Below are positions 6,866 to 13,884 of a DNA stretch of 31,898 bases, piece by piece (position 1 is the stretch's first letter; every line of letters starts with the position of its first letter). The stretch covers positions 1 through 31,898 of IMG/VR virus record IMGVR_UViG_3300043137_000175. One strand, written 5' to 3'. A program made the translations under genes and the position numbers. This stretch comes from a virus. The notes beneath the pieces are model-generated. The model was given only the letters and a program-made list of their open reading frames with translations, was not told the origin of the DNA and searched no databases.

Positions 6866-7609
6866 ATGAACGCATTACCAAAGCATATTTCCTATTCCTC
6901 TTTCAGCACATGGCAAGAATGTGGCTGGAAGTATTATCTAACCAAGGTAGAGGGCGCATCAGAGCCTCATGCCGTATGGTTCACTGGCGGTACAGCCGTC
7001 CATAAAGCAACCGAAGTCTATGACCTTGAGGGTGGAACCGCCGAGGACATCTGGAACAAGGTATGGTTTGACCAAGTAGCCGAAGATGAAGCACTACACG
7101 GTGACATGCAGTATTGGCAGTATGCCAAGAAGGAAGACATGTCGTGGTGGTATGGTGAGGGCATCTGGATGCTAGAGAAGTGGATTGAGTTCCGCAAGAA
7201 CTGGTCTGTCTACGAAGATTTTGTTGAAAAGCAGTATGAGATAGAGATAGAAGACGCGACAGTCAAGATGGCAATTGACCGCGTTATGGTCGACTTCGAG
7301 GGGAATCGGGTGCTCCTCGATATCAAAACAGGTGCGTCATCCCAGAGGCATCCTTTGCAACTAGCGGTCTATGCGTGGGCACTGCAGAAGCAAGGGATTT
7401 CTGTTCATCGAGCAGGCTTCTGGGATGCACGTACTGGTCATGTGACTCTATGGAGCCTTGATAACTTGCATCCTGAACGCGTAGAGGATATCCTCAATAC
7501 TTTTGATAGGGCTAGAAAAGATACAGTCTTCTTGCCTAACTTGTCTAACTGTGGCAGATGTGGTGTAGTATCTGCTTGTAAGTACGTTAATGGACACGTT
7601 ACTAACTAG
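6866..7609 (+). CDS. Cas4/RecB-like PD-(D/E)XK exonuclease with Fe-S cysteines
   Basis: A 247-aa protein starting MNALPKHISYSSFSTWQECG. It has the RecB/Cas4 nuclease plan: GTAVHKATE (His46), AIDRV (Asp138), LLDIKTG (Asp152, Lys154) and PLQLAVYAWAL (Gln165). One Cys near the N-terminus (Cys19) and three at the C-terminus (Cys229, Cys232, Cys238; CGRC-x5-C) are placed like the four ligands of the Cas4/AddB iron-sulfur cluster. The family degrades DNA ends, usually in recombination or replication. It is the first gene of the plus-strand early operon. The stop overlaps a 37-aa gene. The family call is firm; polarity and biological role are not shown. Confidence 0.88.
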   Translation: MNALPKHISYSSFSTWQECGWKYYLTKVEGASEPHAVWFTGGTAVHKATEVYDLEGGTAEDIWNKVWFDQVAEDEALHGDMQYWQYAKKEDMSWWYGEGIWMLEKWIEFRKNWSVYEDFVEKQYEIEIEDATVKMAIDRVMVDFEGNRVLLDIKTGASSQRHPLQLAVYAWALQKQGISVHRAGFWDARTGHVTLWSLDNLHPERVEDILNTFDRARKDTVFLPNLSNCGRCGVVSACKYVNGHVTN

Positions 7610-7703
7610 CATCGTTCCAGTGCTAAGAAGCATCGACGACATGATTGATGCATGGGACAACATAGGGTTCAAATATGAACAAGAAAAGGAGAAAAACCAA
7701 TGA
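7590..7703 (+). CDS. 37-aa acidic/helical protein, coupled
   Basis: A frame of 37 aa (MDTLLTSIVPVLRSIDDMID..., ending KYEQEKEKNQ) begins inside the end of the nuclease gene, and its TGA overlaps the ATG of the next gene (ATGA). It fills an otherwise empty 90-bp gap. It is probably a single helix with a charged tail. The function is unknown, and coding status rests on the overlaps alone. Confidence 0.55.
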   Translation: MDTLLTSIVPVLRSIDDMIDAWDNIGFKYEQEKEKNQ

Positions 7704-8128
7704 CTGGTAATTTCCAAGTCAGTAGCAAGTTGCCTGACGGAAGAATCTTCGTAGTCTCATCTGAGACATACGCTGCCTTCTGTGAAGCACTTGAATCAGT
7801 AGTAGGAGTGACAGAATCACAAGACCTACTAGCAGAGATGGGCAAGTCACTTTACGGTGCACCATCTAACCTATCGCAAGCAACAGAAAACATCCGCGCT
7901 GCGTTTCCTAACGCACAAGTGGACCACACTGCACATCCAACACAAACTCCTGCATCCACTGTAGGACCAACTGGCAAATCCTGTAAGCATGGTGTAATGT
8001 CACAGCGTACAGGCTCTGGTGCGAAGGGACCTTGGAAGGCATATATGTGCCCTTCTCCTAAGGGAACTCCTGACCAGTGCGAACCAGTATGGCTTCGCCG
8101 TGGCGATGCAGAATGGAACAGTTTCTAA
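7700..8128 (+). CDS. 142-aa conserved-type phage protein with C-terminal Cys/His motif
   Basis: MTGNFQVSSKLPDGRIFVVS... has an N-terminal alpha/beta part (1-75), a Pro/Thr linker (HPTQTPASTVGPTG, about 78-91) and a C-terminal candidate zinc knuckle: KSCKHGVMSQRTG ... KAYMCPSPKGTPDQCEP, giving C-x-H ... C-x8-C. Neighbouring helicase, nuclease and primase genes suggest a single-strand DNA or replication accessory protein; this is inference. AAGGAG precedes the ATG. The gene ends three bases before the ATPase starts. Confidence 0.72.
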   Translation: MTGNFQVSSKLPDGRIFVVSSETYAAFCEALESVVGVTESQDLLAEMGKSLYGAPSNLSQATENIRAAFPNAQVDHTAHPTQTPASTVGPTGKSCKHGVMSQRTGSGAKGPWKAYMCPSPKGTPDQCEPVWLRRGDAEWNSF

Positions 8129-8131
8129 ACA

Positions 8132-8923
8132 ATGAGAACACTTGCCCGCGCCGTAGGCTCGAAGGACATAGGTGGCGAACCGCTACCGACAGTCTTTCGT
8201 ACCTTTGATATTAACAAAATCGTATTTCGACGTGCCGAAATTTCGATGATTGCTGGTACACCTGGTGCTGGCAAGTCTTCCGTTGCTTTAGCCCTTGCGC
8301 TTCGTGCCAAGGTTCCAACACTGTATGTGAGCGCTGATACTAACGCTCATACTATGGCTATGCGCCTGCTGTCTATGATTACTGGCAAGCCTCAGACTGA
8401 TGCAGAACACATGCTTGAGTCTGATGTTGCTGGTAGTCGTAAGACCATTAACGAGAACTCGGGGCACATCTTTTGGTCATTCGAGTCAAGCCCAACGCTT
8501 GATGACCTTGACCAAGAGGTGTCTGCCTTCGAGGAGTTGTGGGGCTGTTCGCCAACGCTCATTGTTATTGATAACCTTATGGATATCGCTAATGATGGGG
8601 GAGAAGAGTTTGCGAACATGCGTTCAACTCTGAAAGAACTCAAGTACCTCGCAAGAGATACTAACGCTGCTGTTGTAGTACTTCATCATACGAAGGAGTC
8701 CTACACAGGTACACCGTGTCAACCACGCTCTGCTCTGCAGGGTATGGTTGCACAGTTACCTGCTTTAATCTGTACCGTGGGTACTGATGCCCCTGGCTTT
8801 ATTGCCATAGCACCAGTGAAGAATCGGTATGGAAAGGCAGACCCATCAGGCAATACTGCCTATTGGTTAAACTTTAACCCTGAATATATGGATGTCTCTG
8901 ACATCTCTGAAAGGTTAAAATGA
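8132..8923 (+). CDS. RecA/DnaB-like ATPase (replicative helicase-type)
   Basis: A 263-aa protein with a Walker A motif GTPGAGKSS (42-50), SADTN (68-72), Walker B TLIVIDNLMD (142-151) and VVVLHHTKES (181-190), the order seen in RecA-fold DnaB/RAD55-type ATPases. It is much shorter than bacterial DnaB (about 450 aa) and lacks the N-terminal primase-interaction domain. It therefore resembles the compact phage RecA/DnaB-like proteins. A separate primase is encoded 1 kb downstream. It probably drives strand unwinding or recombination during phage replication. Which of these it does cannot be settled from sequence alone. Confidence 0.85.
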   Translation: MRTLARAVGSKDIGGEPLPTVFRTFDINKIVFRRAEISMIAGTPGAGKSSVALALALRAKVPTLYVSADTNAHTMAMRLLSMITGKPQTDAEHMLESDVAGSRKTINENSGHIFWSFESSPTLDDLDQEVSAFEELWGCSPTLIVIDNLMDIANDGGEEFANMRSTLKELKYLARDTNAAVVVLHHTKESYTGTPCQPRSALQGMVAQLPALICTVGTDAPGFIAIAPVKNRYGKADPSGNTAYWLNFNPEYMDVSDISERLK

Positions 8924-9009
8924 GCATCTTTGACCCAATCATTCCAGACCCTAATTGGGGGCTTCCTACAGTTGATGTAGACCCTGATGAGTGGGAAGAT
9001 GATGACTAA
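8920..9009 (+). CDS. 29-aa acidic microprotein
   Basis: MSIFDPIIPDPNWGLPTVDV... ends with DPDEWEDDD. The ATG overlaps the ATPase TGA (ATGA) and the frame ends over the next start. It carries ten acidic residues in 29. Such short acidic frames recur after helicase genes in phages, but no function is known. Coding status is inferred from the overlaps. Confidence 0.45.
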   Translation: MSIFDPIIPDPNWGLPTVDVDPDEWEDDD

Positions 9010-9205
9010 ACATATAACCGAACTAAAACCAGATTATACAAGGGCGATGGACATACGTGGTGAACCTACCACTGTGTGCATCTGTGGGAGTTTCATATGG
9101 AACCTGAAAGTATCATTCGATGAGTATGGTACTATCAGTATGTATTTTCTAGATATGGAGTGTGCTGACTGTGGAACACAGGCAACCGCGCCAATTGAGG
9201 AGTAA
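8987..9205 (+). CDS. small zinc-ribbon protein
   Basis: The product reads M(SGKM)MTKHITELKPDYTRAM and then TTVCICGSF ... MECADCGTQ, a two-knuckle zinc ribbon (C-x-C ... C-x2-C) of about 70 aa. Starts at 8987, 8999 and 9002 are all possible. 9002 is close to a GGGAAG and avoids most of the overlap with the 29-aa frame, so the first five residues are uncertain. Two-knuckle ribbons of this size are common in actinophage early regions. The function is unknown. Confidence 0.75.
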   Translation: MSGKMMTKHITELKPDYTRAMDIRGEPTTVCICGSFIWNLKVSFDEYGTISMYFLDMECADCGTQATAPIEE

Positions 9206-9207
9206 TA

Positions 9208-9642
9208 ATGAAACTGACAACATACGCTTGGATAATGGCTGCTGTAGTCTTTGTGGGCACTTTGCCTCACGCTGTGGGTGCGATATTCCTACAAGGACAA
9301 ATGCGGGCAGTAGACGCAACAGCAACATGCAAGAATCTAAGCCATGTATCTCTATCAGAAATGAAGAGAATGGCAAAGCGAATCGCTAGGCACAAGGTGC
9401 TTACGACATACGAGAGCAAGCATGAGTGGAAAGCACTCTTTGCATTGTGGGATAAAGAATCTCGCTGGGATTATACAGCAGATAACCCACACTCAACCGC
9501 CTATGGTATCCCTCAAATGTTAAACATGGATGAGAAGACACCTATGGCACGTCAGATTGATTTAGGATTGAAATATATCCAGCACCGTTACGGAACTCCA
9601 ACGAATGCATTAGCATTCCATAACCGTAATGGCTGGTACTAA
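9208..9642 (+). CDS. SLT-like lytic transglycosylase with N-terminal signal/anchor
   Basis: A 144-aa protein with a hydrophobic N-terminus (about 5-30, YAWIMAAVVFVGTLPHAVGA) followed by a lysozyme/SLT-type domain: ALWDKESRWDYTADN with the predicted catalytic Glu84, STAYGIPQML (96-105), QIDLGLKYIQHRYGTP (116-131) and the ending AFHNRNGWY. This matches the short transglycosylase-like domain of actinobacterial and actinophage proteins. The enzyme would cut glycan strands outside the membrane. It is far from the lysis cassette and inside the replication operon, so an early role in envelope remodelling is conceivable. GAGGAG lies five nt before ATG. Confidence 0.8.
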   Translation: MKLTTYAWIMAAVVFVGTLPHAVGAIFLQGQMRAVDATATCKNLSHVSLSEMKRMAKRIARHKVLTTYESKHEWKALFALWDKESRWDYTADNPHSTAYGIPQMLNMDEKTPMARQIDLGLKYIQHRYGTPTNALAFHNRNGWY

Positions 9643-9645
9643 GTA

Positions 9646-9987
9646 ATGGGTGGTCGCGCTGCCAAGGCTAAGGGTGCAGGAGCCGAACGAGATGTAGTAA
9701 AATACCTCAAGGAATGGTTTCCATATGTAGACCGTAGACTTGCTGGCGCGACCCTCGATAAAGGTGATATCTCTGGGATTCCTGGAGTTACCATCGAGAT
9801 TAAGAACCATGCCAAGATGGATTTGGCTGGCTGGGTAGAAGAGTTGATAGTCGAGATGACTAACGACAAGGCGTGGACAGGCGTAGTAGTGCACAAGCGA
9901 AAGGGACGGGGTAATCCTGGAGATTGGTATGCTACTATGCCTGTACATGTATGGATTGATTTACTCAGAAAGGTTCTTGCAAAGTGA
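9646..9987 (+). CDS. Holliday-junction-resolvase-like PD-(D/E)XK nuclease
   Basis: A 113-aa protein with the archaeal Hjc/VRR-like core: GAGAERDVVKYL (Glu14), LDKGDISGIPGV (Asp41), VTIEIKNH (Glu51, Lys53), then GVVVHKRKGRGNPGDWYATM. These residues form the E...D...ExK metal site of small endonucleases that cleave branched DNA. Actinophages often carry such a resolvase next to primase. The GTGA overlap with the primase zinc-finger gene supports co-translation. Family assignment is good; substrate is inferred. Confidence 0.82.
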   Translation: MGGRAAKAKGAGAERDVVKYLKEWFPYVDRRLAGATLDKGDISGIPGVTIEIKNHAKMDLAGWVEELIVEMTNDKAWTGVVVHKRKGRGNPGDWYATMPVHVWIDLLRKVLAK

Positions 9988-10364
9988 AGTATGATAAACC
10001 CGATATAGCAGTTATTCTTGAATACTATGGTGGCAACGTACCAACTCGACGTGGTTGGTTTGGTATGAAGTGTCCGTTCCATAGTGATAGTCACGCATCT
10101 GCATCAGCAACCAGAGATGACAACGCTTTCTGTTGTTTCGCCTGTCAGATGAAGGGTGATGGCTATGCTATAATTATGCAGAAAGAAGGAGTTGAGTTTC
10201 GTGAAGCAATCAATATCGCAGAGAGAATCTTTAACCAAAGCGGCAAAGTTTTACCACAGCGCTCTACACGAGGCGGAGGACTATCTCGCAGAGCGGGGTC
10301 TAACTCTAGAGCAGGCAACTCGCGCTCGATTGGGCGTCGTGCTAGAGCCACTGACGGGGCATGA
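9984..10364 (+). CDS. DnaG-type primase, zinc-binding (CHC2) domain
   Basis: A 126-aa protein with a CHC2 zinc finger: MKCPFHSDSHASAS (Cys30, His33) and FCCFACQMKGDG (Cys51, Cys54), then GVEFREAINIAERIFNQSGK. From about residue 95 it becomes Arg/Gly/Ser-rich and low in structure until the stop. That part overlaps the TOPRIM frame and looks like the out-of-frame copy. The zinc domain recognises template in DnaG primases. It is normally joined to a catalytic domain, here encoded in the +1 frame. Start is GTG overlapping the resolvase TGA. Confidence 0.85.
   Translation: MKYDKPDIAVILEYYGGNVPTRRGWFGMKCPFHSDSHASASATRDDNAFCCFACQMKGDGYAIIMQKEGVEFREAINIAERIFNQSGKVLPQRSTRGGGLSRRAGSNSRAGNSRSIGRRARATDGA
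10186..10191 (+). promoter_or_regulatory. internal ribosome binding site for the primase TOPRIM gene
   Basis: AAGGAG stands inside the zinc-finger gene nine bases before a GTG (10201) in the TOPRIM frame. It fixes 10201 as a likely independent start and argues that the catalytic half can be made as a separate polypeptide. Confidence 0.6.
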
Positions 10365-10836
10365 GAACTATGTCAACAGACTTGCGATTCCGTACATCAC
10401 GCGTTCAGGGGTGGTTGACCTTAGATTCCGTTCCATGGATTTATCGGAGCCGAAGTATATGGGGCTTACGGGTGCGACTACCCATCTCTATAACGTTGGT
10501 GCGTTCTTCAAAGCCTCCTCATATATATCTATCTGTGAGGGTGAAATCGATACGATTACGCTCGATACTGTGTGTGGTATACCTGCGGTGGGTGTCCCAG
10601 GAGTCAACAACTGGAAGAAACACTACACGCGCTTACTTGCCGACTTTGATAAAGTTTTTCTTTTTGCTGACGGCGATAGCGCTGGTACTGATTTCGCTAA
10701 ACATCTCGCTAAAGAACTAGGCAACTTGGTTGTGGTACAGATGCCTGATGGTGACGATGTAAACAGCATGTATTTAAAATATGGTGTAGAATATTTCCAA
10801 CAGAAGATTGGAAGTGTTATTGATGTTGTTTCCTGA
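10201..10836 (+). CDS. DnaG-type primase, TOPRIM catalytic domain (second frame)
   Basis: A 211-aa protein from GTG 10201. It begins KQSISQRESLTKAAKFYHSA, continues with DYLAERGLTLEQATRARLGVV, the DnaG-like RLAIPYI and DLRFRSMD block, the TOPRIM EGEID (113-117), PAVGVPGVNNW, FADGDSAG (DGD 157-159) and MPDGDDVN. These are the Glu and DxD metal ligands for RNA-primer synthesis. It overlaps the zinc-finger gene by 164 nt in the +1 frame. Either the two halves act as separate subunits, or a +1 frameshift joins them. Split primase genes are, from memory, also described in some mycobacteriophages. The catalytic assignment is firm. Confidence 0.85.
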   Translation: MKQSISQRESLTKAAKFYHSALHEAEDYLAERGLTLEQATRARLGVVLEPLTGHENYVNRLAIPYITRSGVVDLRFRSMDLSEPKYMGLTGATTHLYNVGAFFKASSYISICEGEIDTITLDTVCGIPAVGVPGVNNWKKHYTRLLADFDKVFLFADGDSAGTDFAKHLAKELGNLVVVQMPDGDDVNSMYLKYGVEYFQQKIGSVIDVVS

Positions 10837-11176
10837 TAAGGATGGCTTAGTCAACTGCGAGACAGCAGACTGTGACTTTAGCACCGTTGACCTGTTTGAC
10901 TTCCTAGACCATGTAGGCGTTGAGTTCACATGGGATGTAAGAGTCACACCTAAATACTCATTCGATTTATTTCAGTTCCTACAGGTTCTATCTGACATGA
11001 TAGACCATGGTGACTTAGAAGAAGCCTACCAAGTTGTACAAGATACAGCATTTCTTTTTGTCAACGCTTCTAGTGATGAACTAGATGACTTCATTGAGGA
11101 GTCAGTGGTGGCAGAGGAAGCCGATATGGGAATCAGAAACATCGAAAGGATGTTACGAGAGAATGGACAAAAGTGA
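10823..11176 (+). CDS. 117-aa acidic hypothetical protein
   Basis: MLFPDKDGLVNCETADCDFS... is strongly acidic and helical (DLFDFLDHVGVEFTWD, LFQFLQVLSDMIDHGDLEE, DELDDFIEESVVAEEAD). It has two N-terminal Cys (C-x4-C) and no recognisable domain. The ATG at 10823 has GGAAG about 8 nt upstream and overlaps the primase stop. A TTG at 10808 is an alternative start. Its position between primase and the DUF1599-like gene suggests a replication accessory role, but nothing in the sequence proves this. Confidence 0.7.
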   Translation: MLFPDKDGLVNCETADCDFSTVDLFDFLDHVGVEFTWDVRVTPKYSFDLFQFLQVLSDMIDHGDLEEAYQVVQDTAFLFVNASSDELDDFIEESVVAEEADMGIRNIERMLRENGQK

Positions 11177-11528
11177 GATGGGTGCTGTAAAAGCAGTGCT
11201 GTACAATGGTTTTAACGTGTCTGACCGAGATGACTATGAGCCTTCTCAACTAGAGTTGGATGTCTGGGCTGTCTCAGATGAACTGAATACTCTCTTGTTG
11301 TCTAAGCATCATGACTACGGTCCAACTAATATCTCACTAGCCCCTGGTGGTGCTATCAATGGTCTGCGTGTTCGTATGCATGACAAGATGGCTCGCATCA
11401 ATCATCTACTTGACAGCAATCGTCACGACACGCCAGCACATGAAAGTCTCGAGGATTCCTTTAGAGATTTAGCAAACTATGCTATCATTTCCATACTCGT
11501 ACTGAAAGGTAAATGGCCCACAGAATGA
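11163..11528 (+). CDS. DUF1599 / Nmad1-like protein
   Basis: A 121-aa protein with KHHDYGPTNI (48-57), GGAINGLRVRMHDKMARINHLL (62-83, containing the R-x-x-D-K-x-x-R motif) and ESLEDSFRDLANYAIISILVLKGKW (94-118). This order matches the phage family DUF1599, also called nucleotide modification associated domain 1. It is a helical fold with probable metal ligands like MazG/dUTPase-type enzymes. A role in nucleotide metabolism or base modification is family-level knowledge, not proven here. The ATG at 11163 overlaps the upstream stop by 14 nt; a longer upstream extension has no support. Confidence 0.72.
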   Translation: MDKSEMGAVKAVLYNGFNVSDRDDYEPSQLELDVWAVSDELNTLLLSKHHDYGPTNISLAPGGAINGLRVRMHDKMARINHLLDSNRHDTPAHESLEDSFRDLANYAIISILVLKGKWPTE

Positions 11529-11821
11529 AAATATTCGGACCGTATAAAGGCAGCAAACAAAATGGCGGGAGACCAATCTATGTCTTCAAGCGCAAGAAAA
11601 AAGATGGTTCCACTGTTACTACTTCTAGCAATAAGGCTCGCGTGGATTATGAAAAAGCCACAGGAAAAACCTTACCAAAGGGTTCAGAAGTAGACCATAA
11701 GAATAACAAGGGTCGTGCAGGTGATGACCGTATCTCTAATCTTCGTGTTATCAGCAAGAAAAAGAATGTTGGTATTGAGAACAAACGACGTGCTAAGAAA
11801 GCGACGAAGAAGAAGCCATGA
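11525..11821 (+). CDS. HNH endonuclease-like protein
   Basis: A 98-aa basic protein. The HNH core reads GSEVDHKNNKGRAGDDRISN (53-72), with His58, Asn60/61, Asp68 and Asn72, then LRVISKKKNVG and a Lys/Arg-rich tail (NKRRAKKATKKKP). Such small free-standing HNH proteins nick or cut DNA and are frequent in phage replication regions. The start at 11525 makes the usual ATGA overlap with the upstream gene; ATG 11513 is the alternative and adds MAHR. Its own TGA overlaps the next ATG. Confidence 0.8.
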   Translation: MKIFGPYKGSKQNGGRPIYVFKRKKKDGSTVTTSSNKARVDYEKATGKTLPKGSEVDHKNNKGRAGDDRISNLRVISKKKNVGIENKRRAKKATKKKP

Positions 11822-12558
11822 AAAACATAGTTTGCATTTCCGATTTGCAGGTGCCGTATCACGATGTAGAAGCCACCAAGGCAGTGGCTAAGTTTATCCA
11901 GTGGTATCAACCTGAGACTGTTGTCTCTTGTGGAGACGAAATGGATATGCAGACAATCAGTAAGTGGTCAAAGGGTACTGAACTAGAGTATGAACGCTCT
12001 ATTGGTCGTGACCGTGACCTTACACGCCAAGTGTTGTATGACTTAACGATTGAGCACATGGTGCGTAGTAACCATACTGACCGCTTGTTTAACACTGTTG
12101 CTATGAGAGCGCCAGGACTTCTTGGCTTGCCTGAGTTGCAGTTAGAAAACTTTCTTGGTCTCGATGAACTTGAGATTAAGTATCACCTTGACCCATACGA
12201 ATTAGCCCCTGGCTGGTTGCTTATGCACGGCGATGAAGGAAACGTACAGCCTACGGCTGGCGCTACTGCATTGGGGCTTGCAAAGCGCTCAGGCATGTCC
12301 GTAGTGTGTGGTCACACGCACCGCATGGGCTTGACACATCAGACTCAGACCTATCGTGGTGGTAAGCCTAAGACTATCTGGGGCATGGAACTGGGCAACT
12401 TAATGGATTATCGTAATGCAAAATATATCAAGGCTGGGCTATTCACATGGCAACAAGGCTTCGGTATCTTGCATGTTGATGGTAACAATGTAACACCACA
12501 GTTGGTTCCAATCATTAACAATTCATTTACTGTTGATGGAAAGACTTTTAAGTGGTAA
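11818..12558 (+). CDS. calcineurin-like metallophosphoesterase
   Basis: A 246-aa protein carrying all five metallophosphoesterase motifs: ISDLQVPYHD (Asp9; the usual D-x-H is D-x-Gln11), VSCGDEMD (Asp40), VRSNHTDR (Asn85, His86), LLMHGDEG (His137) and VVCGHTHR (His166, His168). Related phage proteins are annotated as metallophosphoesterase or SbcD/Mre11-like nuclease. Gln in place of the first His may alter metal binding or substrate. The gene lies between an HNH gene and a sigma-like gene and starts on the ATGA overlap of the former. Substrate unknown. Confidence 0.86.
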   Translation: MKNIVCISDLQVPYHDVEATKAVAKFIQWYQPETVVSCGDEMDMQTISKWSKGTELEYERSIGRDRDLTRQVLYDLTIEHMVRSNHTDRLFNTVAMRAPGLLGLPELQLENFLGLDELEIKYHLDPYELAPGWLLMHGDEGNVQPTAGATALGLAKRSGMSVVCGHTHRMGLTHQTQTYRGGKPKTIWGMELGNLMDYRNAKYIKAGLFTWQQGFGILHVDGNNVTPQLVPIINNSFTVDGKTFKW

Positions 12559-12680
12559 GAAAAAAAATTAAACAACTGTTTTCTTATCATGAAACTACAA
12601 GACTCTTGATAAGAGATTTAGAACTGCGACATATGGAACTATTAAATCGCATTCGCTTACTTGAAAACAAGGAATCTTAA
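12552..12680 (+). CDS. 42-aa basic coiled-coil protein
   Basis: From GTG 12552, overlapping the phosphoesterase stop, a 42-aa frame reads VRKKIKQLFSYHETTRLLI and ends LNRIRLLENKES. It is probably one long amphipathic helix. It fills the whole 120-bp gap, and the next GTG follows its TAA directly. No function is recognised; coding status rests on position and spacing. Confidence 0.5.
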   Translation: MVRKKIKQLFSYHETTRLLIRDLELRHMELLNRIRLLENKES

Positions 12681-13385
12681 GTGGTAGTTACTGAGACTTA
12701 TGCTGGCGTTGTGGGTTCTATAGCCTACGAGTATTCTCGTAAGTATCACATGTGTGATGCTGATGATATTCGTCAGGAACTATGGATATGGTTCTTAGAG
12801 CATCCTAACAAGGTCAAGACATGGGAAGAGTTGGACGGCAAGCAGTCCATCAAACTGATTGCTAGGTCTCTTCGTAATGCTGCTAAGGATTATTGCCAGA
12901 AGGAAAAGGCTCGTGCTGTAGGCTACAAGGTAGAAGATAACTACTACTATGACCGTGAGGTTGTGGAAGTGTTGCTCCCTGGAGTTCTGCGTAAGGACAA
13001 GACAGCACCTGCTATGACTGACTTAGGGTTCACCAATAGCAAGAAGGTTGCCTCTGAGGGTGGTAACTGGTTCGCTATGATGGCTGACATTGAGCGAGCA
13101 TTGGTTCGTTTGACACATGAGCAACTAACTATCATTTACCTGCGCTTCGGCGACGGATGTGATAATGTTACTCTGGCTAAGGAATTGTCAGTGACTGAGG
13201 ATGCTGCGCGTATGCGTGTCAATCGTGCAGTCAACAACTTACTTAACTTTCTTGGTGGGCAACGCCCACGTCGAGAGCGCGACTATACAGATGAGGAACT
13301 CAATGAGCGAAATAATGAAGATAGACCAGATACTGAAGATTTACAAGTCGCTAGCAGTGACGATGGAGGCGAAGACTTGGCATGA
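12681..13385 (+). CDS. sigma-70-like transcription factor
   Basis: A 234-aa protein with a region-2-like N-terminus (VGSIAYEYSRKY ... DADDIRQELWIWFLEHP, 11-42) and a region-4-type helix-turn-helix (LTHEQLTIIYLRFGDGCDNV, then TLAKELSVTEDAARMRVNRA, 144-183). Beyond 195 it is a charged disordered tail. The layout resembles phage sigma-like or ECF-type factors common in actinophage early operons. It may redirect host RNA polymerase to late genes or to the minus-strand block. Region 2 is divergent, so promoter-melting ability is uncertain. AAGGAA stands six nt before GTG. Confidence 0.7.
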   Translation: MVVTETYAGVVGSIAYEYSRKYHMCDADDIRQELWIWFLEHPNKVKTWEELDGKQSIKLIARSLRNAAKDYCQKEKARAVGYKVEDNYYYDREVVEVLLPGVLRKDKTAPAMTDLGFTNSKKVASEGGNWFAMMADIERALVRLTHEQLTIIYLRFGDGCDNVTLAKELSVTEDAARMRVNRAVNNLLNFLGGQRPRRERDYTDEELNERNNEDRPDTEDLQVASSDDGGEDLA

Positions 13386-13653
13386 CCTGCTTCCAGAGGA
13401 AGATATTAAACTCCTCGAAGATGTAGAGGTTATGACCAACAATCTCATCGGTCAAGTGTATGTCTTCATTGATTTGCTACAGCAGTATAACCAACTTGTT
13501 GAGCAGTCATCTATCTTTGCTACAGATTTAGAAGAGAATAAGAACGACGATATGTCTGATGGTCCAACACAAACTCCTGCCCCTGCCAATCGTGCTGAGC
13601 GTCGCGCCAAGAAGACCCCGTTTGATGTAGCCAAGGAGAAGAAAAATGTATAG
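13303..13653 (+). CDS. 116-aa hypothetical protein with basic C-terminal tail
   Basis: MSEIMKIDQILKIYKSLAVT... is helical and acidic, ending in a Pro-rich linker and a basic stretch (APANRAERRAKKTPFDVAKE). The ATG at 13303 has GAGGA five to six nt upstream and lies inside the sigma-like gene, an 83-nt overlap. A small nucleic-acid-binding or adaptor role is possible but unproven. It is followed by an overlapping small membrane gene with a strong AAGGAG. Confidence 0.68.
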   Translation: MSEIMKIDQILKIYKSLAVTMEAKTWHDLLPEEDIKLLEDVEVMTNNLIGQVYVFIDLLQQYNQLVEQSSIFATDLEENKNDDMSDGPTQTPAPANRAERRAKKTPFDVAKEKKNV

Positions 13654-13759
13654 CATCATACTTGATGTAATGCTGATTACTATTGGCATATGTATAACTA
13701 TATTGACAGTTGGTGCAACAATCATGATGGTAAAGGATTTCAAAGATGATATGCGATAA
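13646..13759 (+). CDS. 37-aa single-span membrane protein
   Basis: MYSIILDVMLITIGICITIL... has one long hydrophobic segment (3-28) and a charged C-terminus (KDFKDDMR). AAGGAG is seven nt before ATG, and it overlaps both neighbours. It is probably a small inner-membrane phage protein. Function unknown. Confidence 0.7.
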   Translation: MYSIILDVMLITIGICITILTVGATIMMVKDFKDDMR

Positions 13760-13880
13760 ATGTATTGCAGGTGGAATGGCTAATCAGATGGGCGAGACAT
13801 ACATCTCTATCGGTCTGCATGACCAGTGTAAGGGTTGTCCTTGCCAGCATAAGACAGGCACTGGACACTACAAAAAGTAG
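13746..13880 (+). CDS. 44-aa Cys-rich zinc-finger-like protein
   Basis: MICDKCIAGGMANQMGETYI... contains CDKC (3-6), CKGCPC (28-33) and His residues (QHKTGTGHYKK), enough to bind one zinc. AAAGGA lies eight nt before ATG, and it overlaps the membrane-protein gene by 14 nt. It is the last gene of the plus-strand early operon. Small Cys-rich proteins of this pattern are common in actinophages; function unknown. Confidence 0.7.
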   Translation: MICDKCIAGGMANQMGETYISIGLHDQCKGCPCQHKTGTGHYKK

Positions 13881-13884
13881 GCAT

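Noticed and set aside
9639-10094. Minus-strand frame of 151 aa over the resolvase gene
   Set aside because: The plus strand encodes a resolvase with conserved motifs; the antisense product is unstructured and has no start signal.
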